A stretch of DNA of 64,000 nucleotides from Leishmania martiniquensis (lineage: Eukaryota > Euglenozoa > Kinetoplastea > Trypanosomatida > Trypanosomatidae): positions 744,001 through 808,000 of the forward strand of contig NC_090165.1 in assembly GCF_017916325.1 (NCBI RefSeq), in the 5' to 3' direction. Of this stretch, positions 17,976-28,900 are shown in pieces. The notes under the pieces were generated by a model. The model was not told the DNA's origin. It made no database searches and saw only the letters and a program-made list of their open reading frames with translations. The position numbers and the translations under genes were made by a program. Each line of letters starts with the position of its first letter. Positions within the stretch are counted from its first letter, which is position 1.

Positions 17976-20741
17976 CTACGTGACCTGCTGAAATACGTGC
18001 ACATCTCCGCTGGCCATCCCTGCCACCAAGACTGGGCGGAGCGGGTGCCAGGCAAGAGAGGTTGCGTACGAGTCGAAGCCACGTAGCACGTTGAGCGCTA
18101 AAGCACCACCACCACCGCGAAGATCGTACACGTAAACTGCATTATCCTGGCTCGCCACCGCCACCACACCAGCCCCGGGAGCAATCTCCAGCGCCAGCGA
18201 TGGGATGCCGGTGTTACAATGCTGCGTGAAGAGCTGAACCGGCTTCGCCATGCGCACATCCCAAAGCGCTGCAGTGCTGTCGAGTGACGCCGACATGAAG
18301 AGATGCTCCGCAGAGCTCCCTACGTCCGGTGTAGCGTAGCGGCTCGTGCGGCCGGTGGCAACGCGGTATATGCCACGTGAGTGCGTGGCTCCCTCCCGCC
18401 ACAGCAGCGTGTTTGCCACCACATCCAACACCTGCACTTCTTTTTCTGAAGTGGCTAGGAAGACAAGGTTGCTGGCGAAGTGGTTCAGGGCTGTTGCGGA
18501 GGTTATCGAATGCCCGGTGCCGACCGAGTACTTGTAGAGAGGGACTGGCGATAAGCGCCTATCAGGGTCGTAGGCGATCGAAGACGGTGGCGGCGCCGAC
18601 GAAGACAGGTCAGCGGCACTACGACGGAGCTCGAGTGCATCAGCCGCGCACGACAGCACGAACTTGTCAAGGTAAAAGAACTGCGCTGCCGCTAAAGGGC
18701 TTCCCGACGCCACCCGCGCCCCCTGGCTGCTGCCGCCGCCCACGATGCACTCCATTATGGCCGTGTCTCGAGCTCCCGGCGACCAGACTCGGAGACACCC
18801 GTCGGCGCTGCCAGAGAGGATGAGAGGGCGCTGACGCGACAGGTTCGCATCGACAGCGGTGACAGCCGCTGTGTGGCCACCCAAGGTGCGCCCAGCAAGT
18901 CCGTCCGTCCCTCTCGCGCGCGCAATGGGGAAGTTCAGCTGCTGTATTTGACCGTCACCACCTGCGGTGATGAGAGCATCACCGGCAGTGGCGAACGACA
19001 TCGCCTTGACCGCGCGTGTGTGAAGGCGACGCAAGGCGGAGCTGGCGGCCTCTAAGCGCGTCAGGCTCGAGCGCCCGACTCCAAAGATGGATGCAAAATC
19101 GTACTGGAAGCGAAGCGCGCATTGAGGCGCCACGCCGAGCTCCTGCGCTCTTCGGACACGCGCAGCGGCCGCCAGTGCCTTCCGCCGGCGGTCTTGCTGC
19201 ACAGACCATGGAGCGTCGCCGTAACCGCTTCCCTTTGCGGGCTGCCGCCGTGGTGCTTGCGAGGAGAAGGGGGGCCGCTGGGAAACCTTTGCACCGCTGC
19301 GCGAAGAGGTGTTGCTCGTCGTGGTGGGTCCGTATGTCGGACGGGTCGCGTGGCCCACCCATTCAGCTGGGAGGGGGGTGCGTGCGTGAACAACGTCCTC
19401 GCTGGCCAAATCCGCTCCCGCTGAGTGCGCCTCCAGCGTGTGTTGCGTATCGATGTTACGCGGTGAGAAGTAGACGATACCATCGAAGGCATTAGTGTAT
19501 GCCCAACGGCCATTTGGCCCACCACGCATTGCGACGCCTCCGAGGATAGCCGCAGTTGCGGCGGGAGCGGCAGTAGCTTCCTCCATAAGCGGTGTGGCTA
19601 AGAGCTGGGTGTAGGCACTCTCTGGCTGGAACGTGAACTTGCTGTAGTAGACGACGCCGTGTGAAGTGCACACCGTGATCAGATGCGCTCCGATGCAAAC
19701 GTCGAAAATCGTCACCGCCGGCTGCGCGACCGTGGAGGCTGCGGCATCTGGTATGCCGAGGCGAGTCCGCGTTCCGAGCTGCGGCGTCCTGCTGCAAAGA
19801 CTGCAGCCGCCGACTGTCGCGGCATTCAAAGAGCGGCTAGGGACGGCAGTGATGGCCTCCTGCACATTCCATGTTCGCAGTGCTTTCAGTGTCCGTCCGT
19901 TTAGGACTTTCACAGTGCCGTTTGAGAGTCCTAGCACCACTATCTTCTCCCCATAGACGCCGCTGTAGCTGCATGCAAGGGATGTCACGCGAGCGGTACG
20001 ACTGCATATGTGCCCATCCACCACCAGTTCCATTGTCATCGAAGGCCGTGACTCGTTTGGTAGGCCTGCGGCGCACCCCTTGGCGCCCTCATTCACCTCG
20101 CCCACCTCTTCTCCGGTGCTGTGGCATTGAAAGAGTACGAGATGATTGACATCGTCGACGATCAGCAGCTGCCTTGCTCCAGTAAAGCAGGAGAGAGAGC
20201 ACCCCTGCGTCGAAGCGCCGAGGTGGGTTCCGTGGAACTTTGTCAAGTATGGTGCAGCGGCGCGCTCGTCATATTCCGCGGCATCACCGAAAAGGTTACT
20301 CAGCAGCAGAAGGGCTGAGCCCGTGCAAACGGCCGCGAGAGAGGCCTCGCTGTTAAACATCACCCCACGCACATCGCCAGCCGTGCAAGCGATGCGCGTG
20401 GTCTCCAACACCGTGATTATGCCCTCGTCTCGGCTCACCTCGCCTGGCGCGTCGGAGTTGTCCAGGCGCAAGAAAGCTGGTCTTTGAGCGTGCTCGATGT
20501 GGAGGAGTGCAATGAAGGTGGACGACACCAATGCAATCCGCGACGTGTCGGGAGAAACGGCCATGCACTCCACACGCCGATCCACCTGTGCGATTGCAGT
20601 CGGGTGCGCCGCCTCATCCTTGGCATGGCCTGCTCGCCACATGTACAGCAAGCCCTTTGCAGACACCCACCACACAGCGTCGTGAGTGATGCAGAGACTG
20701 CCGGGCAGCACCCCATCTGGGTTCAAATCAGCCGACCACAT
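17976..20741 (-). CDS. WD40-repeat protein
   Basis: The predicted product is 921 residues. WD-type blades are clear at several places: an N-terminal D-A-V-W-W strand with a GLLYMW end, a LGLSNGTVKVL strand mid-protein, a GHTAAVTAV...SGSADGCLRVW blade, SASLDSTAALWDV, VASQDNAVYVYDL and a last VAGMASGDVHVF. The spacing suggests two propellers joined by a Ser/Arg/Gln-rich linker near residues 480-550. No catalytic residues or membrane segments are visible. WD40 proteins are scaffolds, so a role in a complex is likely, but I cannot tell which one; I do not recognise a specific orthologue. The ATG at 20741 is the first in frame. The C-terminus ends directly on a blade, so the protein looks complete. 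Confidence 0.85.
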   Translation of the reverse strand: MWSADLNPDGVLPGSLCITHDAVWWVSAKGLLYMWRAGHAKDEAAHPTAIAQVDRRVECMAVSPDTSRIALVSSTFIALLHIEHAQRPAFLRLDNSDAPGEVSRDEGIITVLETTRIACTAGDVRGVMFNSEASLAAVCTGSALLLLSNLFGDAAEYDERAAAPYLTKFHGTHLGASTQGCSLSCFTGARQLLIVDDVNHLVLFQCHSTGEEVGEVNEGAKGCAAGLPNESRPSMTMELVVDGHICSRTARVTSLACSYSGVYGEKIVVLGLSNGTVKVLNGRTLKALRTWNVQEAITAVPSRSLNAATVGGCSLCSRTPQLGTRTRLGIPDAAASTVAQPAVTIFDVCIGAHLITVCTSHGVVYYSKFTFQPESAYTQLLATPLMEEATAAPAATAAILGGVAMRGGPNGRWAYTNAFDGIVYFSPRNIDTQHTLEAHSAGADLASEDVVHARTPLPAEWVGHATRPTYGPTTTSNTSSRSGAKVSQRPPFSSQAPRRQPAKGSGYGDAPWSVQQDRRRKALAAAARVRRAQELGVAPQCALRFQYDFASIFGVGRSSLTRLEAASSALRRLHTRAVKAMSFATAGDALITAGGDGQIQQLNFPIARARGTDGLAGRTLGGHTAAVTAVDANLSRQRPLILSGSADGCLRVWSPGARDTAIMECIVGGGSSQGARVASGSPLAAAQFFYLDKFVLSCAADALELRRSAADLSSSAPPPSSIAYDPDRRLSPVPLYKYSVGTGHSITSATALNHFASNLVFLATSEKEVQVLDVVANTLLWREGATHSRGIYRVATGRTSRYATPDVGSSAEHLFMSASLDSTAALWDVRMAKPVQLFTQHCNTGIPSLALEIAPGAGVVAVASQDNAVYVYDLRGGGGALALNVLRGFDSYATSLAWHPLRPVLVAGMASGDVHVFQQVT

Positions 20742-21608
20742 CGCCGTTCAAATGGCGCTTTCACCCTGGAGGAGTCACAGGAAAGCAAACGTGAGGATGC
20801 GCCGTACTACAAGGAGTAACGTCAACGTGTATCGTGTGCAACGTCTATGGAATGGGCGAAGACAAAAAGCGCACTCGAAAGAGGCGAAGGAAGCCACTGG
20901 AGCTGATGCGCAGCGCAACGGCGCTGGACGCCGAGGCTGGTATCGAGGCAAAGGTGCTGATGAATGTGCTCAGTGTCGGTGGAGGAGGCCCTCAGACCCT
21001 CTTATCACATCTCTAGAACCGTTCGCTTTTGGCGGCGCTCTATATATCTGTGCGGCTCTGTCTATCGATAGTTGTGAAGTGTGTGCGCAGCAGCCGTGAG
21101 AGGAGGTTCCCGGCCAGCGATACGTCACCGTTAGACCCTCTTTAGTAGCAAGAGAGAGAGAGGCCGATGCTGATGCTAATGGGACAAGCAAACAAGAGAG
21201 ACGAAACAAATCCAATGTGTGAGATGGCGCGAATTTTCACCGGCAGCGTTTGGTCTGCCTCGTTGAGGGGGCCGACCGGTGATATTTGAATCTCACCGCT
21301 ACACCGAGCCGATGAGGAGAAGCAGACTGGGGGATGCGTCTGACGAGAGCCGAGTGTTTCGATAGCGCTACTCACAAACATGCAACCGCCGTGCGCCGGC
21401 ATCTACCACACTGCAAGTTCGCTTTACCGGTAGATATGTGAATAGGTGTGTGCGTGTGTGTCTCTGTATGTATTGTGTGGAACATCTTAGAAGGCCAAGG
21501 CGGAAGAAAAAAAGCAGACTCGCCCACGAGTACCTCTGATGGCGGGAAGGACACCATCACATTCCGTAGGCACCCGAACAGTGCAACGCAGATGGACGGT
21601 CGACACCT
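20742..21608. other. Spacer between the WD40 gene and the 765-residue gene
   Basis: I see no gene in about 870 bases. A (GT)n run lies near 21446-21462. This should contain the 3' UTR of the 765-residue protein and the 5' UTR of the WD40 gene. Confidence 0.55.
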
Positions 21609-23906
21609 CTACTGATCCTTCCCCATCTCCGATTCCATTAGCTGCACGTGCTGCAGGAAGAGCTCGTTCCGTGCTACCTGTTGCATGTCCCCAGCGGTCA
21701 GCCACGGTGCCACATCTCTTTCACGGTCACCCGCGACAGAATCGCCGACCCCCCTGCCGGAGCCCGCTGTCTGAGAGTCATCGTTGCACATAGCAGGGCC
21801 CGCTGCTTGGCGCGCCAGCTCCCCTTCAAGTGCCGCCTCCAGCTCTGTTAGCTGTGCAAGAAGGTTCTTCGTCTCATTTGCTGTGGGCGCGACGAAGCCC
21901 CCAGCGCCACTGGCATCGTCATCGAATGCCGCATCCGAGTCGCTTGCGCTGAATGAGCTGCCGAGTACGTCGGGTGAGGTATCTCCCTGCCGCACGGCGG
22001 CGGACTCCGTCCAGGGCGCTCGCACATCGCCGCGCTGCGCCATGCTCAATGCTGCCAGCGCTTGCTCTTGCGCCACCTCACGGAAAGCCTGCCTCATCCA
22101 CTCAGTGGACGAGCCACGGTAGGAGAGAGGAAATGGCGCAAAGAGTCTCTCCTCTAACTGCTCCAGAGCGGCACCTCGACAGCGCTGCAGGGGGTCGGCT
22201 GCATCGCCAAGCGCGCCAGGTGGCGCACACCCCGGGGAAGCAGCGTAAGCCTCTCCCTCGCCGCCGAGACCTTTTTGACCGATGTCACTGACAGAAAAGA
22301 GCTCTGCCGCTTCGCGTTTGGCGTCTCGAATGCACGCCTCAATCCAAGAGCACATTCCACCTTTGCGCAGAATTCGCTCTTCGTTCCACATAGGTAGACT
22401 GGCAGGGGCCGCGGCAGCAGCACCTCTACGCAACGCTGCGGTCCAGCGCTCCACCGCCCACGTCACCTTCATCCCCAGCACGACTTCCTCCTCGGTGGGC
22501 CGGGTGCGTCTCCTCCGCAGCGAGGCGGAGTCGATAGGGTGGGGAGAGTCGAAATCCTCGCGTGTGAGACCCGCATGCTGCCGGATGAAGGGAAGCATCA
22601 GCGTAGACGGCAACTCCGACTGGCACAGCAACTGCGTTAAGACGAAGCGGGAGATCGGGGCAAGCGGCATTCGAACGTACCCGCCACCAGAAAGAAGCGA
22701 ATCATACTCCCGAAACAGCTCAGCCAGTCGCTGCGTCTCATCATGAGCAACACGGTACTGCAGCTCTTGTAGGTGTACCGGTGAGAGAGCTGGCTGCTGC
22801 GGGAACGCCCACGTATTGGCACTAGCTGCTGGTGCGACTTCGCAGAGGGCGCGCTCAGGGGGGCTTTGCGTCACGGCGCCGCAGCTGCCTTTCGCCGCGA
22901 CGAGCGGGCAGTCGACGGTATGGTAGAGAAGACACTCGTGCAATAGAGAGGACGGGACGCCCTTGAGAAACAACGCAATCGCAGGTGGCACCACTACAGT
23001 CATCCGATGCAATGCACGGGACTCGATCCGCTGTACCACCTCGTTACGGAAGTGAGCTCCTAGGCTCTCTGTAAGCTTCCTCTCTAAAAGCGCGTGCGCC
23101 AGCACCTCCTCCAGTGTTTCGCTCAAGCTGCTGCATCCCTGAGGATCGCGGGGTAGCGGAATAAGCCCGCTTTTCATCCGAGACAGCTCGCGCATCAGAA
23201 ACGGTTCCACAATCTTCTCGGAAGCCTCAGGAGGGAGGACAGCCACCATCCCTCCACTCACCCACCAACTGCGGCCCTGAAGCGCCCTCGTATAGTCCCA
23301 CGCATCGTGGACGCCCCATCGCGTGAGGAAAGCGTCTTGCACGGCGGCCGTTGCCTCCACTGCATCCGCTAACAGCACCAGCAGCGTTTCCTCCCGCACG
23401 AGAAGCTTAGAGGTCAAAAATGACTCCGCAGCCATGCACTCCCGTGAGGTCGCTGGAGGCACCGGCGATGAAGTAGCTGGTGGCGTTCGTGTGCGCACAG
23501 GAGGTGGCTCGCCATCACCAGCTCGGCACACCTCCATGTGAGCGGCAATGATGCCTGGCCAGGCGACGCACAGTTCCATGAGAAGCATTGCCACAACGTC
23601 GGCATCATCCTCGTTGTCACCAACGTCAAGAAGGGCCGAGAAGAAGAAGAAACGCGGTGGCGCGGCGCTCGTCGCGCTTAGCTTTGCGGCTGCCGATTTC
23701 AGGTCACTCTCGAACGCGTCCTCTACATCCGTTCGGTGAAGTGAGGAAAACAGCGCATCTCGTGTCCACAAAAATCCGCCGGCAGTGGCGTGATAGCACG
23801 AGGGGCTGCGCGCGCGAAGGCACTGCTGAAAGTGCCAAACCGACGGTGGGTGCACGCCTACGCAGCCTTCACCGCTACGAACCACCACCAGGACAAAGAC
23901 GCGCAT
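21609..23906 (-). CDS. Unrecognised 765-residue protein
   Basis: I do not recognise the product. It starts with a hydrophobic strand (MRVFVLVVV) and looks folded for most of its length, with a hydrophobic patch at about residues 80-115 that includes four Phe in a row and an acidic NEDDAD. The middle is helical. Near the C-terminus an Asp/Ser-rich acidic stretch is followed by helices ending in a charged tail. No transmembrane helix, signal peptide or catalytic motif is obvious. An open extension reaches a GTG at 23960, but the first ATG is 23906 and a likely splice acceptor at 23927-23928 lies between them, so 23906 is preferred. The long, biased coding frame and its position in the gene array support a real gene. 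It could be a trafficking or scaffold protein, which is a guess. Confidence 0.78.
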   Translation of the reverse strand: MRVFVLVVVRSGEGCVGVHPPSVWHFQQCLRARSPSCYHATAGGFLWTRDALFSSLHRTDVEDAFESDLKSAAAKLSATSAAPPRFFFFSALLDVGDNEDDADVVAMLLMELCVAWPGIIAAHMEVCRAGDGEPPPVRTRTPPATSSPVPPATSRECMAAESFLTSKLLVREETLLVLLADAVEATAAVQDAFLTRWGVHDAWDYTRALQGRSWWVSGGMVAVLPPEASEKIVEPFLMRELSRMKSGLIPLPRDPQGCSSLSETLEEVLAHALLERKLTESLGAHFRNEVVQRIESRALHRMTVVVPPAIALFLKGVPSSLLHECLLYHTVDCPLVAAKGSCGAVTQSPPERALCEVAPAASANTWAFPQQPALSPVHLQELQYRVAHDETQRLAELFREYDSLLSGGGYVRMPLAPISRFVLTQLLCQSELPSTLMLPFIRQHAGLTREDFDSPHPIDSASLRRRRTRPTEEEVVLGMKVTWAVERWTAALRRGAAAAAPASLPMWNEERILRKGGMCSWIEACIRDAKREAAELFSVSDIGQKGLGGEGEAYAASPGCAPPGALGDAADPLQRCRGAALEQLEERLFAPFPLSYRGSSTEWMRQAFREVAQEQALAALSMAQRGDVRAPWTESAAVRQGDTSPDVLGSSFSASDSDAAFDDDASGAGGFVAPTANETKNLLAQLTELEAALEGELARQAAGPAMCNDDSQTAGSGRGVGDSVAGDRERDVAPWLTAGDMQQVARNELFLQHVQLMESEMGKDQ

Positions 23907-23926
23907 GATCGCGTCGACTGAGAGCT

Positions 23927-24001
23927 CTCCGCCCGGCGCGTTTTGAGCGTTCGACGACACCAGGAAGAAAGTGCAGGCGTGAAGACGCGAAGAAAAAAAA
24001 A
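23927..24001 (-). promoter_or_regulatory. Likely trans-splice acceptor for the 765-residue gene
   Basis: A T9 tract at 23993-24001 and further pyrimidine-rich sequence in the minus sense precede the first AG at 23928-23927, 21 bases before the ATG at 23906. This helps rule out the upstream GTG at 23960. Confidence 0.4.
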
Positions 24002-24720
24002 CGCGTGAAGCAGCTCAAGAAGAGAGCGAGAAGGACAAGGGCAACATGCCGACGTTTGAAGCGCAGTCGGGACGAAGTAAGACATAGAGTACGCAGCAGT
24101 GCCACAGCTGTGCTCAGCCACCGCCGCACTTCGCTTTTGGATACTGTTCACGGTGCGACCATCTGCTAACACATCAAAGGTGAAGGTCAAATTATTCGCA
24201 TGAGCGCTCAGGAGCATCCTGACGCTGCCACGCCATTCTTGTATGCAGCCGCCATCGTTTGCGGACGCCCGAGTTCCTTTCAGCGAAGAGGTGTCGAAGA
24301 CTGCGAACACACAGACACATGCTCACACACACAACTGGAGAGCCCATGTCCCTCACCTCTCCTCTCGGAACAGGTGGGGCTCCCCACCTCTACCCACAAA
24401 GCCCCACACTCGTAGTCATCCAGTGGTGCATCCGTGCGATAGTGAGCAAGCCCATAGAACATTCGCAGCAGATGACCAAGACGACGAATATAGGTGTTTC
24501 CACGAATAAGGGAGGAATAAGATGTCTCGAGATGCGGCCGCGCAGCACACAAAAGCGAGTATACCGTCTCGCACATCCACGCCGTCCCAGCTAGCGAGCC
24601 ACAAAGGAGTGCATCAGTGCCTCCGCCGGCAGAGGTTTCTGCACACAACAGCAGAGAAGACACTCTTTCTTCCTCTTACGCCCTTTCGCTTTCTCTACCG
24701 CTGCAGCGGCACTCAGCTCC

Positions 24721-25209
24721 GCTGAACTGCACTCCTGACCCTGCGGCACACCACGCGCTCGGTCGTGCGCCGCGGCAAGGCGCCGACTCGGTTGCCCCAA
24801 GAACGGCCCTTGCCTCACACGCCACCGACACCGGCCCTGCACGGCGCCACGCCGCGCATGCCCCCCCGCTCGCAGTGTGGCTCAGGCTCCCCGCACCAGC
24901 AGGCAGTGAGAGGGCTGGGCAGCACATGCGCAAGCCACGCGGACGCGCTTGCCCCACCATGTGGATGGCACGAGCGTGCTCATTGTCGCAGGCCGCCTCG
25001 ACGCGGCGACGCCCAGCCGCCGGCACCCGTCGCGATGCGCCGCTCTGGTCACCCCCTACGCCGCAGGCACTGGACCCTGTGCCACGGCCAGAGGTGGGTC
25101 AGCATTGGCAGGGCGCACGAGGGGGATGCCCGACTTCGCCGCACGGAGAGTGAAGCGAAGGTGGCTGCGGGACCCACCCCCCGGGCGATGTCACGCACAT
25201 AACGTGTGT
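24721..25209 (-). mobile_element. SIDER2-like retroposon, copy 1
   Basis: The 425-base core (24729-25153) matches cores at 29648-30072 and 36474-36898 with one substitution seen. It reads in the same direction as the genes. In the minus sense a segment at 25085-25066 (GTGGCACAGGGTCCAGTGCC) resembles the hallmark of the 79-base signature shared by trypanosomatid ingi/L1Tc-related elements. It sits about 125-145 bases from the element's 5' end, where the second of the two tandem signatures of SIDER2 is expected. The length (~490) is near that family's usual ~550. I see no poly-A at the 3' (left) end, so the tail is lost or eroded. It encodes no protein. It lies in the 3' UTR interval of the RBR ligase gene. 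Confidence 0.75.
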
Positions 25210-26451
25210 GCCCTTTTTTTCTCGTGAAGAGGCGAACAAAAAAGAGTGAGCAGAGCAGATCGACAGGAAGGCAGCGGAAAGCAGAAGAGGCACGTGGGAG
25301 GGTGCCCCGCCTTGGCCACGCGGCCGGCCTCTTCCAGTTCGCCAACGACTCTTCGGTAGCCATACCGGCAACAGAGAGGGGCACACAAGAAGATACATGC
25401 GTTCATCCAAAAACAAAAAAAAGAAGCGAAAACTTTGCGTGCATGCACAGCATGCGTCCTCTGCAACAACGGACCCGCTTTCTGCTTTATTCTTCGACAA
25501 GGAAAGAGAGCTGGCCTCTTGGTACACCGCTGCCTCCTCCTCCTCCTTCCCCCTCCCTCCACCACCATCGTCAGTTCTCCCGTTTAACCTCATCCGTTAC
25601 TCTTCGCATCCACAGCAAAGGAGAGGATTCTCTGTCTTCCCATCGCCACCACGAAGAGTGAGTCAGCCGAGGCTGCAGACCACTGAAACGTGCTTCCGCG
25701 ATGGGTCTGAGAGTCCGCTATTAGCGCCTGCTCGGCACCGTCTCAGCGCACAAAGCGAGAACCTCCATAGGCGCCACGGCCTGCGTTCGCGTGCACATAT
25801 GCGCATCTGTGCGCCTGTGGCGATGTTCAAGCGCCAAGACGAATCGGGAAGGTGTGTGTGTGTGTGAAAGGGGGAGGGAGGGGGAAGCGTACGCCGCAGC
25901 GGAGGATACAGTATGACCCACTAAGCATGCACCGGGAAAAAAGAGAAGACGGGTGAAGTAAAGGCGGGCATACCCGCGAAGTTCGGAGAGCAAAGTGGAA
26001 AAAGACAGCAAAAGGGCACCATAGAAGACGCGCACGCCCACGCCAACGCACACACACACATAGAGAAAGAGATAGACAGACAAAGACACGCACACAACAG
26101 CAAGAACGGAGAGGGTTGGAAGACAACGGGGGACATGTAGGGAACAGCATAACGTGTGCCAGTGTCGCCTGCGGAACATGCAATAGCAACAGAAGAGGGA
26201 GAGGGGGTGGCCTTTCTCTTCGCAAAACAGACGATCTGGTAATGCGTGCTCAATGTCGCTCATGCAACACCTCAGCAAGGAGAGGTAAGGGAGTGGCTCT
26301 CTGATGAAAAGTCGAAAAAAATGGCGCTGCCGCTCCCACAGGAGCATCATCGCGGTTGACACATAGCGCCACAGCCATGCATACACAAATGCCAATCCAT
26401 CCCCCTTTTTTTCCACCCCAGGGCCCACCGCACCGGTCGATGAAAGCGTTG

Positions 26452-28005
26452 TTAGACATCGCATAGTGCCTTCGTCCATGCGACCAGCACGTCAGCCGCA
26501 TCGAAAAAGGCACCCAGCTGCGACCTTGTGGTGGCGAATAATTTCACCAACGAGCCAGACATCGCCTCCGTTGCCTCCTCTAGCTTCCCAACGCGATGTG
26601 CCATCAGCTGCCCTTCGCTGCCGTTTTCGCCAAGATAGAACATCGCCACGTACGAATGGGCGAGCACCTCGCGCGCCGTCAGGAGAGTTTTGGTGACACG
26701 CGACACCACCCCTGATGTGGCGCAGGTGGCATCGGCAAAAGACATGTCCTCATGCTTTGCGGCTCTGACTGCCACGGCGGGGCTGAGGTTGCCATCGACG
26801 AGCCTCTCTGCCTTGATAAGTCGCTCTCTCATCGCTGGATTGTGCACCATCGCGTGAACCAGTTTTTCATCGCGTTCGGCGCTATCGAGGTGAAGCGTAT
26901 ATCGCTCGTAGTGATACGTGAACCTCTTGGAGGAGTCTACAGCCTCTTCAGACGCCGCCGACCCATGGTGCTCCACATTGCGGCACGAGTAGTAGTCTCC
27001 GCTATGCTGCTTCCAGGGGCCGAGGCAGACCCAGCAGAACTCGTGGCCGCACTTGCACGTCATGTGATTGCACCCGCCGCTTTTTTCGATCGTCTTCTTG
27101 CACTTCGGGCACTGTTTAGTGCGGCTAAGGATGTAGGCGAGGTTAGCCCCCTCTTTTGAGCAGTAGTTCTTCCACTGCCGTATGTTCTCACACGTGGCGG
27201 GCCGATGCGGCTCATAGCTGCACCGCAAACAGTACTCCTTGTTGCACATGAAGCACCGCACTCCTTGCCCTTGCAAGGGTGGAACAGGGGCGTGAATCAC
27301 GGCCGCGCACCCTTGCGGGTTTGGACACCAATGCAGTGTGGGGCACATCTCTACGAAACTTGTCAGGTACTTGCGGTGTATCTGCTTGAGGACGTATTTG
27401 TTCTCATCACTTTGTGCTTTGTCCACGCCTTTGGAGAAGATCTCGCACATGACGGCCAGTCCAACGACTTCGCAGCACTCTTGCTCCGGGCATGGAGTGC
27501 CGAGGAGGTTCTCGAGCACACGCGACTTGATGTAGTCACGCCAGCACTCGAGACAAAAATAATGCTGGCATGTCGAGAGACAAGCCATCTCACCTGGATC
27601 GTATTCCATGGCGCAGATTCCACAAAGGACTGGAGTGCCACCTTGACCGCGGCTGAACGCCGCGTCATGCATGGACGCCGCCTCCGTGATTCCAAGGTCC
27701 TCCAGCACCGCAGTCGAATTCTCAAAATAACGTTCCACCGCGACGTCTCTCGACCACCGATAACGCCGCAGAAGCAGCGTGGCTGCACTCGACGACAGAC
27801 ACGTCAGGTTCATAACCTCCTGCACCACCGCGCTTTGCATCGTCAGCACCTCCGAAACCTCCATTGTGCGCTCTTCGCAGTGCTCGTTCTCCTGCCCCGC
27901 CGCTAACCCGGTAGATGACACCACCGTCGGTAGCACCTCCTGTTCTTCGTAGGCGCACTCATCGTCGTCCTCGCCGAAGTAGTAGTCGTACCCTGAATCA
28001 TTCAT
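26452..28005 (-). CDS. RBR E3 ubiquitin ligase, Ariadne type
   Basis: The predicted product is 517 residues with the full RING1-IBR-RING2 order. The N-terminus is acidic (residues 6-22), as in Ariadne proteins. A UBA-like helical region lies at ~58-105. RING1 runs 128-177 (CGIC...C-x-H-x-F-C...CPEQEC), the IBR 205-272 and RING2 299-327, with the catalytic Cys in the GGCNHM motif (Cys312). The FCWVCLGPW segment after it is the Ariadne hallmark. A C-terminal helical region (~355-517) corresponds to the autoinhibitory Ariadne domain. RBR enzymes take ubiquitin from an E2 onto this Cys before transfer, and Ariadne members usually work with neddylated cullin-RING ligases. All zinc ligands appear present. 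Length matches the family. It is followed by a SIDER2-like copy, suggesting control of mRNA stability. Confidence 0.93.
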   Translation of the reverse strand: MNDSGYDYYFGEDDDECAYEEQEVLPTVVSSTGLAAGQENEHCEERTMEVSEVLTMQSAVVQEVMNLTCLSSSAATLLLRRYRWSRDVAVERYFENSTAVLEDLGITEAASMHDAAFSRGQGGTPVLCGICAMEYDPGEMACLSTCQHYFCLECWRDYIKSRVLENLLGTPCPEQECCEVVGLAVMCEIFSKGVDKAQSDENKYVLKQIHRKYLTSFVEMCPTLHWCPNPQGCAAVIHAPVPPLQGQGVRCFMCNKEYCLRCSYEPHRPATCENIRQWKNYCSKEGANLAYILSRTKQCPKCKKTIEKSGGCNHMTCKCGHEFCWVCLGPWKQHSGDYYSCRNVEHHGSAASEEAVDSSKRFTYHYERYTLHLDSAERDEKLVHAMVHNPAMRERLIKAERLVDGNLSPAVAVRAAKHEDMSFADATCATSGVVSRVTKTLLTAREVLAHSYVAMFYLGENGSEGQLMAHRVGKLEEATEAMSGSLVKLFATTRSQLGAFFDAADVLVAWTKALCDV

Positions 28006-28498
28006 CGTGATTGGCCCTCCTTTTTGTCATGGGTGTACATCTATCGTTGCCTGAGTTTCTGCGATCAACCGATGGGTTTGCTTGCTCTCCTCCCCTCCGC
28101 TTGAGCTCCCCTCGTCCACAGGTCGCCGTGCTCCCTGTGAGGACTGACGATGAAAAATGCGGAACACCCTACGGCGGCAGCCACCGCGTCGACAAAAGAA
28201 CGGTTCTTTGTAAACGGCGACGTGACTTCTCGGCGAGCCCTGCTCGGGAGCGCAAAGCGCTGCTGCTGCGTCTAGCTCAGACTGTGCGTTGGATATCAGC
28301 AGGGGGAGGGGTATGAGCAAAGTCTCGCGACATTAGATGAGGCCGTGTGCAGTGATGTGTGAGTGAACGGACACAGACACACATGGACAACACCCGCGCC
28401 TGGCCAGCTGCCCTACTTGACCACGCGAGCAAAACACTCAGCCGGGAAGCAAATTGCTGTCCGCGAAGACGCCGCCGCCGACGGACAGGAGAGCGTCA

Positions 28499-28512
28499 AT
28501 ATATATATATAT
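28499..28512. repeat. (AT)n tract
   Basis: A short alternating AT run next to a GTATAC, in the spacer upstream of the RBR ligase. Confidence 0.8.
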
Positions 28513-28639
28513 GTATACGGAGAGAGAGTACTCACGACAAAAGCGTCTGAAGTACCTCGAGACATGTGGAGGATAGGGTGGGCAAAGGACGGAAACGAGA
28601 TTGCGATGCCGTGTCGACGCCTTTGCTAGGAAGAAGAGG

Positions 28640-28900
28640 AGAACCACGCTGATACCAAACAACGCATCGGGTTCCGCATCCGCCCTACAAATGAACAACA
28701 GGCACAGTCTCTGGCTGATGCGGCACTTTGGGTAGTCTCCAACATCCCCGCAGCGCTTTGCGGGTCCTGGTCGTGCACCGAGTTGCTTTGGATGAATAGG
28801 AGTGAAATGGGCGCTCGCAAGGCACTGCTCGGCATACAGAGCAGCGTCACGCGCACCATCGAGGGTCAGAGGCGCAGAACCCATCTGACGAGGGCTTACC
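28640..28900 (-). repeat. Possible degenerate SIDER fragment
   Basis: In the minus sense this island is balanced in composition. It has short matches to the 3' half of the clear copies, such as a GCCTTGC...GC block followed by a G(C/T)GCACGACC and a later GC-GG block, in the same order. The similarity is by eye and weak. Confidence 0.25.

Larger units (their letters stand above)
23907..26451. other. Spacer with SIDER2-like copy 1, 3' UTR of the RBR ligase
   Basis: About 2.5 kb without a gene. It contains the retroposon copy at 24721-25209 and, at the left end, the likely splice site of the 765-residue gene. The 250-codon minus-strand frame at 25721-26479 is pyrimidine-rich UTR noise that overlaps the RBR stop, and is not called. 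Confidence 0.6.

Noticed and set aside
24617..25202. Plus- and minus-strand frames of 90-180 codons over the SIDER2-like copies (also at 29599-30359 and 36380-37029)
   Set aside because: The same core gives long frames in several frames on both strands because it is GC-rich. The proteins are Arg/Pro/Ala-rich without domains and the element family is non-coding.
25721..26479. 252-codon minus-strand frame at the 3' end of the RBR gene
   Set aside because: Rich in Cys, Leu, Phe, Val and Ser from pyrimidine-rich spacer with GT repeats; no domain; overlaps the RBR stop.
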